DNA of 64,000 bases. Source: Gonocerus acuteangulatus. Its lineage: Eukaryota; Arthropoda; Insecta; Hemiptera; Coreidae. Below, piece by piece: positions 12,079-20,866 of this stretch (position 1 is the stretch's first letter; each line of letters begins with the position of its first letter). The stretch covers positions 59,078,449-59,142,448 of the forward strand of contig OX328132.1 of the NCBI GenBank assembly GCA_946811695.1. The letters are read 5' to 3'. The translations under genes were made by a program, and so were the position numbers. The notes beneath the pieces are model-generated. The model ran no database searches, had not been told where the DNA came from, and worked only from the letters and a program-made list of their open reading frames with translations.

Positions 12079-12130
12079 CGGCACTAATGCCCTAAACTTT
12101 AGTGCGCCGTAAAATAAAAGAAAAAAACTA
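12079..12130 (+). repeat. SINE-B tail fragment
   Basis: GGCACTAATGCCCTAAACTT then TAGTGCGCCGTAAAATAAAA matches the 3' end of the SINE-B family (GGCGCTAATGGCC..GATGCGCCGTAAAA), followed by an A-rich tail. The tRNA-like head is absent. Sequence from 12131 to 12790 is very AT-rich with no supported feature. Confidence 0.55.
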
Positions 12131-12793
12131 AATCCATTGAACATCTACCAAGCGTAACAGATTTGTTGCCATGCAAATGTTATAGATAAAAATATAATGC
12201 CCCTAATGAATATTGATTTATAAAATGTATGTAATACATTAATATCATGTAAATAGAGATATATTCAAATACAAATGATAAATATTGTAAATACTATAAT
12301 TCTTTGAATAGACAATACAATATATCCACAAGTAAGTAATATAGAAGAAAAGGAAAATAAATAAGTAAATATAAATATAAGTGTAAATATAAAAACCAAA
12401 AATAAATAAATAACATTTAAAATCCCCTTAACAGGATGGAAACATTGCGAAACAGCCCTTAAGATTGGAGAAATCAATACCTTTAATTATTATTAAAGAA
12501 ATTTTATCAATTACTTCATTTAATCGGTGTGTATATGTAGTATTCACCGAAAAAAGGTACATAGTGTGCAAAAACAATTTTTCAAGAAAAACGCATTTAA
12601 ATTCTGGCAGTGTATTACTGCTATGTAGACGCCTTATTTTGAATTCAGGCACTCAAAAGCCGCTATAAAATGTTAAGTTTGTGAAACTAATGGAAAATGT
12701 GTTTCCCGTTGTAAGTAGTGTATTTTACATGCAATTGCCAATATTGCATTAATATTGCTTTCAAGCAATATACATTGTGTGTCAAATCTCACA

Positions 12794-12796
<3 letters not shown>

Positions 12797-12865
<69 letters not shown>
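12797..12865. repeat. (TA)n microsatellite
   Basis: About 68 bases of TA dinucleotide. Confidence 0.9.
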
Positions 12866-12867
<2 letters not shown>

Positions 12868-13228
12868 TTTCTCATAAATATTCGTTGAAGTAGCTAATGA
12901 CACAACTCTTCGCTGAAATGTATAGGACATTTTTTCCCCTTGTTACCAGTAAGTTATCAAGGATCCACTATCTAATCGAATGCGGTCGTCAGTCTCACAC
13001 TCTCCCCGGGCTAGGGGTTCTGATAGCACGCCTCAATGTCAATAAGCACTATCAAATTCTAGCCTTTCACCAGGACTCAAAATCATAAATAGATTGGCCT
13101 ATCATCAGAACGACCAGAAATGTCTGGACGGAATCGGTTTGCTGATAACAATTCAAAGTACACATAATCCGGACGTGTAGTGGATTAGATTCTTTAACTC
13201 TTCTATAACATTCACTGGATCTTCAGGT

Positions 13229-13230
<2 letters not shown>

Positions 13231-13322
<92 letters not shown>
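13231..13322. repeat. (CA)n(TA)n compound microsatellite
   Basis: About 26 bases of ACAC followed by about 64 bases of TATA. The TA part is contiguous with the tail of the SINE-A copy that follows, which suggests the SINE carried a TA tail. Confidence 0.9.
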
Positions 13323-13326
<4 letters not shown>

Positions 13327-13683
13327 CAGTCCCGTAACAGGCCACGTGGGCCCTGAGGGGCTGATACTATAGAGGTATCTGATTCATGACCATGCGGCAC
13401 ACTAGGGAGATAGTGTGGTCAGTACTATGCTCCGGCCGCCTGATTTTCCCCTTGGGTGCTTCGACTGCCTAGAGTCATTAGCAATGTCCCTTGGGGGTCA
13501 TTAGCACCCAAGGTACCCATTATTAAATTAATTAAAGGCTGGGTTGGCCTAGGGACGATCATGGAGACCGAATTCAACCCATGAACGAAGACACTAGAAG
13601 AAAAAATCTTTAGTGCTTGCACGGGATTTGAACTCAGACCTCCAGCTTATTAGTCCAGTGCTCTACCACTGAGCTAACCTAGC

Positions 13684-13686
<3 letters not shown>
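13323..13686 (-). mobile_element. SINE-A, near full length (tRNA-Ile-like head)
   Basis: Minus-strand tRNA-derived SINE of about 364 bp. The head GGGGCTAGGTTAGCTCAGTG continues with an intact D-arm/box A (TTAGCTCAGTGGTAGAGC) and box B (GAGTTCAAATCCC); the anticodon loop reads CTAATAA, giving AAT. The body follows with TTCTTCTAGTGTCTTCG, CCAACCCAGCCTTTAATT, GGAAAATCAGGCGGCCGG and CTCAGGGCCCACGTGGCC, ending ACGGGACTGATT and a TA tail. The tRNA-like part is a pol III promoter by family analogy. Other copies: 9432-9675 and 63836-63960. Confidence 0.8.

Positions 13687-13750
<64 letters not shown>
13687..13750. repeat. (TA)n microsatellite abutting SINE-A head
   Basis: About 62 bases of TA dinucleotide directly at the head end of the SINE. 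TA runs therefore flank the SINE on both sides, suggesting insertion into a TA array. Confidence 0.9.
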
Positions 13751-13752
<2 letters not shown>

Positions 13753-14060
13753 CACCTGCGTGATATTTTGTTATTTGTAAATAGAGTTCCCTCTCACTTG
13801 TATATTGTTGCGTTCATCACACACGTGGGTTAGTTACTAAGATTTGCGTTTCACCCAGATGTTTAAAGGTTGCTAACGAACGCCATTGTTTTAGTAATTT
13901 CCAATTAAGACGAATTTTTATTCACAATTAACCACATCTATCTTTGTATTAATTTGGAATAGAGGTTTATGAATGCAGAGGTTGGAGTTAGTGCATAGAT
14001 CTGTAGGAGCCTCCCAGTAGTCTGGCTGCTGTTGCTGTTACTGATGGCCTTCAACTCAGC

Positions 14061-14560
14061 TAGCATGCCGTTCTCAGGAAATGTACTCGGGTTTTTAAAT
14101 AAAAAAAAGATATCTTAAACCAAGAGCGAAGTCCTCACATGTTTCGGGAAATACACTCAATTTATCTAAATGAAACAATACAATATCATTAACCAAGAGG
14201 GAAGTCCCCACATGTTCCAGGAAATATACTCAGTTTCTCTAAATAAAACAAAACAATGTGATTAACCAAGAACGAACTCCTCACATTTTCCAGGAAATAT
14301 AATCCGTTTCTCTAAATAAAACAAAACATTATTAACCAAGAGGGAAGTCCTTCCATGTTCCAGGAAACATACTCAGTTTCTCAAATTAAAACAATATCAT
14401 TAACCACGAGCGAAGTCCTCGCTGGCCCCAGGAAATATACTCAGTCTCTCTAAATAAAACAAAACAATATCGTTAACCACGAGCGAAGTCCTCGCTGGTT
14501 CCAGGAAATTATACTTAGATTCTTTAAATAGAACAAAACAATATTATCAACCACTCTGCT
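14061..14560 (+). repeat. ~72-bp minisatellite, about 7 copies
   Basis: Unit of 69-75 bp built of AACCAAGAGCGAAGTCCTC, ACATGTTCCAGGAAATATAC and TCAGTTTCTCTAAATAAAAC, then AAAACAATATCATT. Unit starts at about 14118, 14191, 14263, 14333, 14402, 14474 and 14549, with a degenerate first copy from 14061. Divergence between copies is moderate. Confidence 0.9.
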
Positions 14561-14766
14561 TGAAGGTCCTAATTAAAAGATTCAATTGCCAGTCATCATA
14601 TAGTAACAGCTATCCTCCTCTCATGTTGGAAGATCCTGAAAATTAAGATAACAATATCCGGGATATGCTAATGGCCCAGGCAGTCGAAGCACACAAAAAA
14701 ATAAATAAATAAAACAATATCCGGGGAGCAGAGAAACACAAAAGTGCTATCAAGGTTCAAATCAAT

Positions 14767-15007
14767 CGGTCTTTTGATTGAATAAAAACTACATTTTTTA
14801 GTTAAAATGTGTTTATTTATGCCAACGTTTCGGCTTGATATACAAGCTAGGGCTATGGAGAAGAGGGAGAACTGTCCTTTTTCGTGGAGGCTACATTTCT
14901 CCCTCTTTTCCATAGCCCTGAAGAAGGCTTGAATATCAAGCCGAAACGTTGGCATGCATAAACACATTTTAACTATAAAATGTAGTTTTTATTCAATCAA
15001 AAGACCG
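14767..15007. mobile_element. Inverted-repeat element with hammerhead-like core
   Basis: Left arm begins CGGTCTTTTGATTGAATAAA at 14767; right arm ends with its complement at 15007. The arms continue inward with ACTACATTTT, AAATGTGTTTAT, GCCAACGTTTCGGCTTGATA and a CATAGCCCT/AGGGCTATG block, leaving about 30 bp in the centre. The right arm keeps a complete hammerhead-like core (14915-14953); the left arm copy lacks the CTGANGA part. It shares the CTACATTTTA block next to the core with the elements at 10936 and 15957. Confidence 0.65.
14915..14953 (+). ncRNA. Hammerhead-ribozyme-like motif H3
   Basis: GCC, CTGAAGA, extra A, stem II GGCTTGA/TCAAGCC with loop ATA, GAAAC, GTT, GGC. Compared with H2, the variable core base N7 differs (A instead of T), the loop differs and the NUH triplet differs (GTT instead of ATC), while every conserved core base and both stems are kept. 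That pattern fits an RNA fold better than plain sequence descent. Activity is not shown. Confidence 0.5.
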
Positions 15008-15726
15008 AACCCCAATGATCATCAGCTTCTAAATCAGTATAATGAGTAACTCAGTCATTTTTCGTCACCTACGACCTCTAGATAGACGTGGCCTCTAGGA
15101 AGAAATTGATTACTTGAGTCAATTGCAACGACTGTGCTAATAGGACAAATAATGTGAAATACTTTTCGGCTAACAAGACCATAAAGAAGGAACCATTAAA
15201 GCTGTTTCGGGGAAAAATAAATTTAAACACTCTATGGCCCATTGTCAAGTTGGCTGTTATAGAATATTGTCTGAGTAGGATCCTCTGAGCTCGGCTTGTG
15301 GGAGTTGACCAGTAGTAGTGGGGAGTGACCATGAGACAGTGACTGGACTGAGTCAGCCGGTCAGGTCCTAACGTCACTGGTCACTAGATACTGTTCCTCC
15401 TCCCCTCTAACTCATTCTTAAGATTAGCTACTTCCCACAGCAAACACTCATATTGACGTAATGCTTCTATATTCTTCCGCGTCGATTCATATTAATCAAA
15501 CTAAGGGGAAGATATGATCGACGATTCCTTCATCATCTGCTGAATTTACATTACATGAGAATTTGTAAGAACATTACTTATGCTTTTTCTCTCATTATGT
15601 ATAAACAACAATGCCTTATTTCAAAATATCCTCCTTATATGACGCGTAGGTAGAAAATTCCGTGTATGCCGTTAAACCGATGACGAAATGTGAAGCTGTA
15701 GATGAGAAATGTCTGTTTATTATAAC
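15008..15726. other. Unannotated DNA
   Basis: A minus-strand 99-codon frame (15078-15377) has no domain I recognise. Nothing else supported. Confidence 0.35.
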
Positions 15727-15902
15727 TTTTTTTTTTACGGCGCATCGACAAATCTAGGCCATTAGCGCCGACATACAGGGTGCAGCGAGGAATTTTCCCA
15801 GCGAGCCGTGGGATGAGAAAATTCCTGCTCCCGGTGGGGGTCGAACCCACCATCTCCCGCTTATGAATCTAAGGCGCTAGCCACTAGACCACGGGAGACC
15901 CC
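15727..15902 (-). mobile_element. SINE-B (tRNA-Glu-like head), near full length
   Basis: Minus strand: head GGGTCTCCCGTGGTCTAGTG then GCTAGCGCC (box A region), box B GGTGGGTTCGACCCCC, body CAGGAATTTTCTCATCCCAC, GGAAAATTCCTCGCTGCACC, then GTCGGCGCTAATGGCC and GATGCGCCGTAAA with poly(A). GGTCTAGTGGCTAG is typical of tRNA-Glu/Asp. Close relatives: 53236-53473 and fragments at 19738-19923, 26556-26617 and 12079-12130. Confidence 0.8.
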
Positions 15903-15956
15903 GTCGTTTAATTGTGTATCTATTTATATTTTAACAAATATTATTTTTTTTATTTG

Positions 15957-16039
15957 AAGGTAGAATTGGTAAGGGTTCTGTCGTAGTATCTTGATAAAAC
16001 TACATTTTTATTGGAAAATGAGTTTGTTGTTTGCCGACG
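15957..16039 (-). repeat. Hammerhead-bearing element, part 1 (split by Transib-like MITE)
   Basis: On the minus strand it continues from 16514-16540. After a decayed core it reads CGTCGGCAAACAACAAACTC, ATTTTCCAATAAAAATGTAG, TTTTATCAAGATACTACGAC and AGAACCCTTACCAATTCTAC. This parallels the tail of the element at 10936-11030. The 469-bp MITE at 16040-16508 interrupts it exactly at CGACG. Confidence 0.55.
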
Positions 16040-16508
16040 CACAGTGGACCGATTCCCATAGCAAGATGGACAAAACTCAAGTCAACAGATCATAAAACTA
16101 AGGTAATATAAGGTGAATTCGCAGTGTTCTCTAATTATATTCGGTTACTGGAAAGTCAGGGGCCCTTGAAGTTGGGGAAAATATGCGAGAAACTGCTCAG
16201 TTCGGCATAGTTACCGAGTGCATTTTTTGCAGCCCAATCAACCAGTTTTTAATTTAGTTTATTCTGATAGTATGGATACAACAATTAGGGGTATGTAGAT
16301 ACTATTTATGCACTAATTTGATGAAGATTAATAAAATACAAAAAAATATGGTCTTTGAAACAAAGACTTTAGTAGCCGTTAACTTATTTTTCTCAGCTAC
16401 AAAAAAAAATTAAATAAAATGAGCTACATAAGTTTGAAACATTTTACACTAATATTTAAAATTATCTCGTGAGCTTGTCCACCTAGAGCTGGGAAACAGC
16501 CCACTGTG
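16040..16508. mobile_element. Transib-like MITE, 469 bp
   Basis: Both ends read CACAGTGG inward (left CACAGTGGACCGATTCCCAT; right end in reverse complement CACAGTGGGCTGTTTCCCAG). The inverted termini match at about three quarters of 34 positions. The element is flanked by a perfect 5-bp duplication CGACG (16035-16039 and 16509-16513). Transib elements have 5-bp GC-rich duplications and CACWRTG-type ends that resemble V(D)J recombination signals, so the assignment rests on both features. The interior has no transposase frame, so it is non-autonomous. Alternative superfamilies such as hAT fit poorly because no 8-bp duplication is found. Confidence 0.7.
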
Positions 16509-16513
16509 CGACG

Positions 16514-16540
16514 TTTGGGCTTGAAATTCAAGGCTTCACG
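16514..16540 (-). repeat. Hammerhead-bearing element, part 2 with decayed core (H6)
   Basis: Minus strand GTGAAGCCTTGAATTTCAAG, then CCCAAACGTCGG across the MITE insertion point. Compared with H2/H3, the CTGANGA box is damaged and GAAAC has become CAAAC, so this copy should be inactive. Confidence 0.5.
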
Positions 16541-16544
16541 TATA

Positions 16545-16613
<69 letters not shown>
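16545..16613. repeat. (TA)n microsatellite
   Basis: TA dinucleotide array after a short TATGTGTGTATA stretch. Confidence 0.9.
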
Positions 16614-16615
<2 letters not shown>

Positions 16616-16628
16616 AACAGAAAAACAT

Positions 16629-16738
16629 TATACATGGAACAGGTTGAGTGATACATTTGGTAAGTGTGCTAGAGCTTAAATTAGAGGTAGCTATAACGCA
16701 CTATTACCAAATGTATCACTCACCCTGTTCCATGTATA
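16629..16738. repeat. Hairpin with 34-bp arms
   Basis: Left arm 16629-16662 starts TATACATGGAACAGGTTGAG; right arm 16705-16738 is its reverse complement with one mismatch. The spacer is 42 bp. It lies next to a TA array and is followed by an A-run. It may be a MITE core or the source of a hairpin RNA; there is no evidence for either. Confidence 0.75.
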
Positions 16739-16740
16739 AA

Positions 16741-18020
16741 AAAAAAACAACAGAGGAGTAAAACAATAAAGAACACAATATACACAAAATAATAATAAAC
16801 ATACCCCAATCCGGTAGTGATTAGAAAACCAAGCACCGTTTATGAAAATGGTCCGATTTTGATGAAAAATATTTTCTTGGTGTCAAGTTCGTAAACCAGT
16901 ACAACACTTCTTTCTAGCGAAATTTGAGCAAAATAAAGCGTATCGTTTTGTGTCAATAGACATCCAGGAACACGTTTTTAGATAAATTGAAATGAGGAAA
17001 AAAGCTACATTCAACGCGATTCTATTAACCATATCCTTATTGATTCCAAATATTTTTTCCTACCACATACACGTTATAAGTGACAACGATTTCGATCTGG
17101 TAATTCCAGAACCATTTTGATTCTGAGTGATGAAGAATCAACCGTTTGCAAAAACCCGTAAAAAAATGGTCCTATACTACGAAATATAACAATCCAGGAT
17201 CTCGGGAATGTTGAGTGGTTCGTGTATTGCACTACCACCTCACTGATTCATATCCAGCCTGAGGTAGGCGGACTTTTCTTTTAGAAAAAAGAAAAATTCT
17301 TACATTCTTAATCCTTATTGTCATAGATGTCGTTTTGCCAGGGAAAAAAAATCTTAACCTGTAATTTTCGACCAAAATCTAAACAAACTGTTAGCGATGA
17401 TAAATTTTAAATCTGTCTAGTTCCTGTCAAGAATGTATTGCATCAACTGAATTTGAGTTTTATAGACAGCAATAAAGAGATAGCTTAAAATATCAATTGA
17501 TAACAGTTCAATTAAGATAAGCGTCGCTTTCTAGGTCACAATCTACTTTATCTTCCTCATATACAAGGGAAAAAAGTTATGCCGAGTGAATAATTTTAGG
17601 GAAAAACAGCTCCGGATGCATTTGAGCTCAACTGCAAGCTATTTTCATTTGTATGTAAATAAAGACAAGATTGGAGACGAGAATAAGAACCAGAGTCGAT
17701 CCGGAGAGATTTATGTGCAATTATAATTTTATGACTTTTCGTTCATTATCGACCAATTTAGTAATCGGGAAGAAAATAGATTAGGTTTCCAAGGGTTCGT
17801 AGATAATGTAAAAAAAATAGTCCGACTCGCGTCATCGGGGGGCGTCGTGGGTTTCCGTTATTCTGCTCAGTGACATTTGGAAAGGAATAGTAACAGTTAT
17901 TAGTTTATTTTTATCTGACGTCAAACATGTAAAGGTGTGTAAATATGTAAAATGAAATCTCAAAGAGTAACAAGATTTTAGGCAACACAGTAGGAAAGTG
18001 ACAGTATCCTGACCGGAAAT
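16741..18020. other. AT-rich DNA with one F1-like fragment
   Basis: At 16835-16950 the sequence resembles the F1 body (AATGGTCCGATTTTGATGAA, GTCAAGTTCGTAAACCAG, TAGCGAAATTTGAGC). The remainder shows no supported gene or repeat. Confidence 0.4.
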
Positions 18021-18024
18021 CATT

Positions 18025-18100
18025 AGCGGGTTTCCATCCTACGGAGGGAGGGAGGAAACGCGCTAAAAGTCCGTCTCGCAGAAACTCCATCATCTCTCTT
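18025..18100 (-). mobile_element. Head-to-tail junction of two F1 elements
   Basis: On the minus strand an F1 right end (GATGATGGAGTTTCTGCGAG then ACGGAC, ending at 18069) is followed by TTTT and immediately by an F1 left end (AGCGCGTTTCCTCCCTCCCT, from 18064 down to 18025, folding into the terminal hairpin). The F1 termini inferred independently at 40663, 42569, 48556 and 50230 meet here precisely. Only short terminal pieces are recognisable on both sides. Confidence 0.65.
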
Positions 18101-18182
18101 TCCTCTAGAGCATTTCCTGTTATCCCGCTTTATTCGGGAACTCAATTATTGTTTTATAACTGTCTGTGCTACTTCTTATAAC

Positions 18183-18352
18183 ATGGGCGTATGTAGGAAA
18201 TAATTTCGGAGGGGGGGGGGGGTCCTAAAACGCTATTACACCCACAAAACATATTTTAAGTGATCTTATTTAATTTAATTTTAAGGTTTTTATGGCACAT
18301 TTTTACCGATAAAATGGGGGGGGGGCTCCATCCTCCCCCTATAGACGCCCAT
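18183..18352 (+). mobile_element. G-MITE copy 2, both ends present
   Basis: Starts CATGGGCGTATGTAGGAAAT followed by TTCGGAGG and a G-run, and ends with CTATAGACGCCCATG. The terminal inverted repeat is roughly CATGGGCGT(A/C)T(G/A)TAGG. Internally AAACGCTATTACACCCA and AAGTGATCTTATTTAATT match the other copies. Non-coding; no clear target duplication. Confidence 0.65.
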
Positions 18353-19737
18353 GACTTACCACACATTTAAAAGTGTAAAACTACTCATGTTTATTTTGCT
18401 TTGATATCGCTTAGCACATTCCAGTACAATGTGGCAAAATATTACCAAAAACAGTTTACCCAGCTCCTGCGAAACTTTTGACTTTTCTTCTATTCCGAAA
18501 ACGAGTTAATGGCATTTTTATCAAAAACGGTTATGTTCTTGTGTGTTATTTAAGAAGTTTTTTTGTAGAGACTGTTCTTACGCTTATAAGAGTTTTTTTT
18601 TTTTTTTTTTTTTTATTTCTAAATAAGAAAATATTTAATTCTTAAGATGTTTTGATGTATTTCGGTGTTTTCTCTAGAAAACATAATTTTGTAAGTTATA
18701 TGACTTGAACTACTGTTTTAAACTAAGTATTTTTATGCCCTCATTTATCTCATTATATCGGACCCCTTTCAAGCTTGATGAAAGACTTGTATGAATACAT
18801 CGCGAAATTCGAGCGACAGCTATTATCGTAACCTATTTTGCGTGAAGGTCAATTTCTTGTCAGGACAACGCGATCGTCTTATAGCGTTAAAAGGTAACTG
18901 AGAAGATTAATCAAAATGATTTGCCTCTTCGTTTCGTTTAAGGAGAATAATCTGAACCGATGAGGAAAATAATTCAGACATAGGGAGTCCGGAAAGTTGG
19001 ACATGGAGTCAACGACCCAAACGTCAATCCACGTTGTTACTCGTAACAATTGTTTAGGCTCTACGTAATCTATATTTTGTATAACGCGAGCAGATGTGTC
19101 ATTGAGTCGAGAACGCTATCCTCCCTAACCACTATCTTATCGCTCCTTTCGCCCAAATAGTATCAACAGATGGAATGATTTGGAAGCATTACGTCATTGG
19201 AGCAGATTGCGAATTGAATGACCGATAAGTTTTACCCGGACAATCAATCTGCACGAAACGAGCCCAAGCCAGGAAGGTATACTCAATACTAAACTGTAAT
19301 CTTGATTTAACAGAGTTGCAAAATTCCTTTACAAATTATTATCAAAAAGTGCAATAATTCCTTTCCAAAAGGTCTTTCAAGGGTTCAGCTTCCATAGCTA
19401 CATTCCTATGGTCTTTGCATGTATTACCAGGGAAGACAATTTCCAATTTTTATTTATAAATCTGCTTGTTGAAGTTTAAGGTAATTGAATGCCGCAGAGT
19501 ATCAGTAGCCACTCTATCATCACTCACCCTAGGCGAAAAACTTCTAGGTCATCAACCTTCTCACAGAAAATTATATCCGAAACTTTATGGCCAACGGTCT
19601 CTTAGTTTCTGCAGTCCGCGAAAATGTGCTCCATTCAATGATATTCGCGCCAAACCGTGAAATCAAAAGCCGAGATGCTCTATCTAAATGAGTAAGCGTG
19701 GTGCGAGTACCAATTCTCTTCCTGTTTTTTCTTTCTT
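18353..19737. other. Unannotated AT-rich DNA
   Basis: A T-run lies at 18593-18615. No supported frame, repeat with ends or RNA gene. Confidence 0.35.
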
Positions 19738-19923
19738 ACAGCGCATCTGTTTCTACGTCATTGGCGCCGGGCTATGATGCTGTCGTGCTACAGTGTCTGG
19801 CAGGGAATTTTTTCAGAGAGCCCACCGTTAAAAAAAAGTCAACCTTCAACAGTCGCGACTCGAACCCACATGTCTCGCATTCTAGGCCCTAGACCAAGGA
19901 GAAACAGTTTTTTTTTTTTGTTC
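19738..19923 (-). mobile_element. SINE-B copy, diverged
   Basis: Minus strand: a degenerate tRNA-like head with box B-like GGTTCGAGTCGCGAC region, AAAAAATTCCCTGCC, then GGCGCCAATGACGTAGAAAC and AGATGCGCTG. Block order equals that of 15727-15902. Old copy. Confidence 0.55.
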
Positions 19924-20367
19924 CCGACAGAACCATCTTATCACGTCATTCTTATTTTTAATAGTTTGCTTTTATTAACAAACTTGATGCAGATATATAG
20001 TTAGGCTATAAAACTTCTTAATAGTTCATGTACCTGTATATACTACATTTTATGCCTCCGCTTATCTTCTTTGTAATCACCTAAACTAAATCACATACGA
20101 TTTTCAAATTGAATTTGCTCATCCACTCAATTGTCCAGATCCGTGTCAAATATGAAAGGTTTTAATTTGCCTAAATGTTATGATTTGTAAAAGCACTTTA
20201 TATGTATTGCATGCCCTAATAGTAAGAATTCAGAAGCAGAAAAATTGAGGAGTTAGGACTAGGAATTAAATATAGTTTCATAATAGGAGAATAGGCAGCC
20301 ATTCCAGCTTATCGCTCTTTTTAAATAGCGTAACTGCATCCCGAGGAGTCTTGAAGGAAGCGGCGAT
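19924..20367. other. Unannotated AT-rich DNA
   Basis: Left flank of the Jockey-type LINE. A CCAGCTTATC word at 20304 resembles the proposed target duplication at 20368-20378, leaving some ambiguity about the exact 5' end of that LINE. Confidence 0.4.
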
Positions 20368-20711
20368 ACCAGCTTATCCAGTAGTGTCCCAGGTGTAGCC
20401 TATGTCACAACGTTTTATAAAGCTCTCTAAAACTAGTGTATTTAAAGTGGTTCAAAGTGTTCCCCTTTTCTGAAAAGTGGCACAGTGGTAGCTAATCCAC
20501 TGGTCAACATAATTGTGAACTTTGAAGTAATTTTACTCACCAGATCATCACAAAATAAGTGAGTAAAAACGCTTATTTCCTACACTTGTGTAGGCCTTTA
20601 CCCTAGCTGAGGCTAGTGGTGGGGGTGCTCCTGTACGCGCCTGACAGAGAGGCTGTCAATGCCCCTTCAGAAATTTAAATACTAGTGCCTGCGCTACTAG
20701 AAGATTCCATA

Positions 20712-20783
20712 TCAGCCTTCTTGGCTCAGTGGCAGCGTCCAACTCTCCCAGCTGAATAGCCTGAGTTCGTAGCTCGCCACGGA
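20712..20783 (+). repeat. tRNA-like segment in the LINE 5' UTR
   Basis: GCCTTCTTGGCTCAGTGGCA (box A-like TGGCTCAGTGG), an AGCTGAATAGCC block and box B-like GAGTTCGTAGCTC resemble the head of SINE-A. It lies inside the LINE upstream of ORF1. It may be a nested SINE fragment or an integral 5' UTR module; nothing here shows that it is transcribed. Confidence 0.45.
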
Positions 20784-20866
20784 CACTTATTTCTTTTTTT
20801 ATATTTTTTTTATTTTTTATTTATTATTATTAATTTTTTTTTATAAATCATTAAAAGCCACGGACG

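Noticed and set aside
13615..13686. A tRNA gene on the minus strand
   Set aside because: The head has box A and box B but a mispaired anticodon stem, and it continues into a SINE body shared with other copies. The tRNA-like parts at 15830-15902, 53400-53473 and 39665-39756 were rejected for the same reason.
16040..16508. hAT element starting at CAGTG
   Set aside because: No 8-bp duplication fits, whereas a perfect 5-bp CGACG duplication fits ends at CACAGTG.
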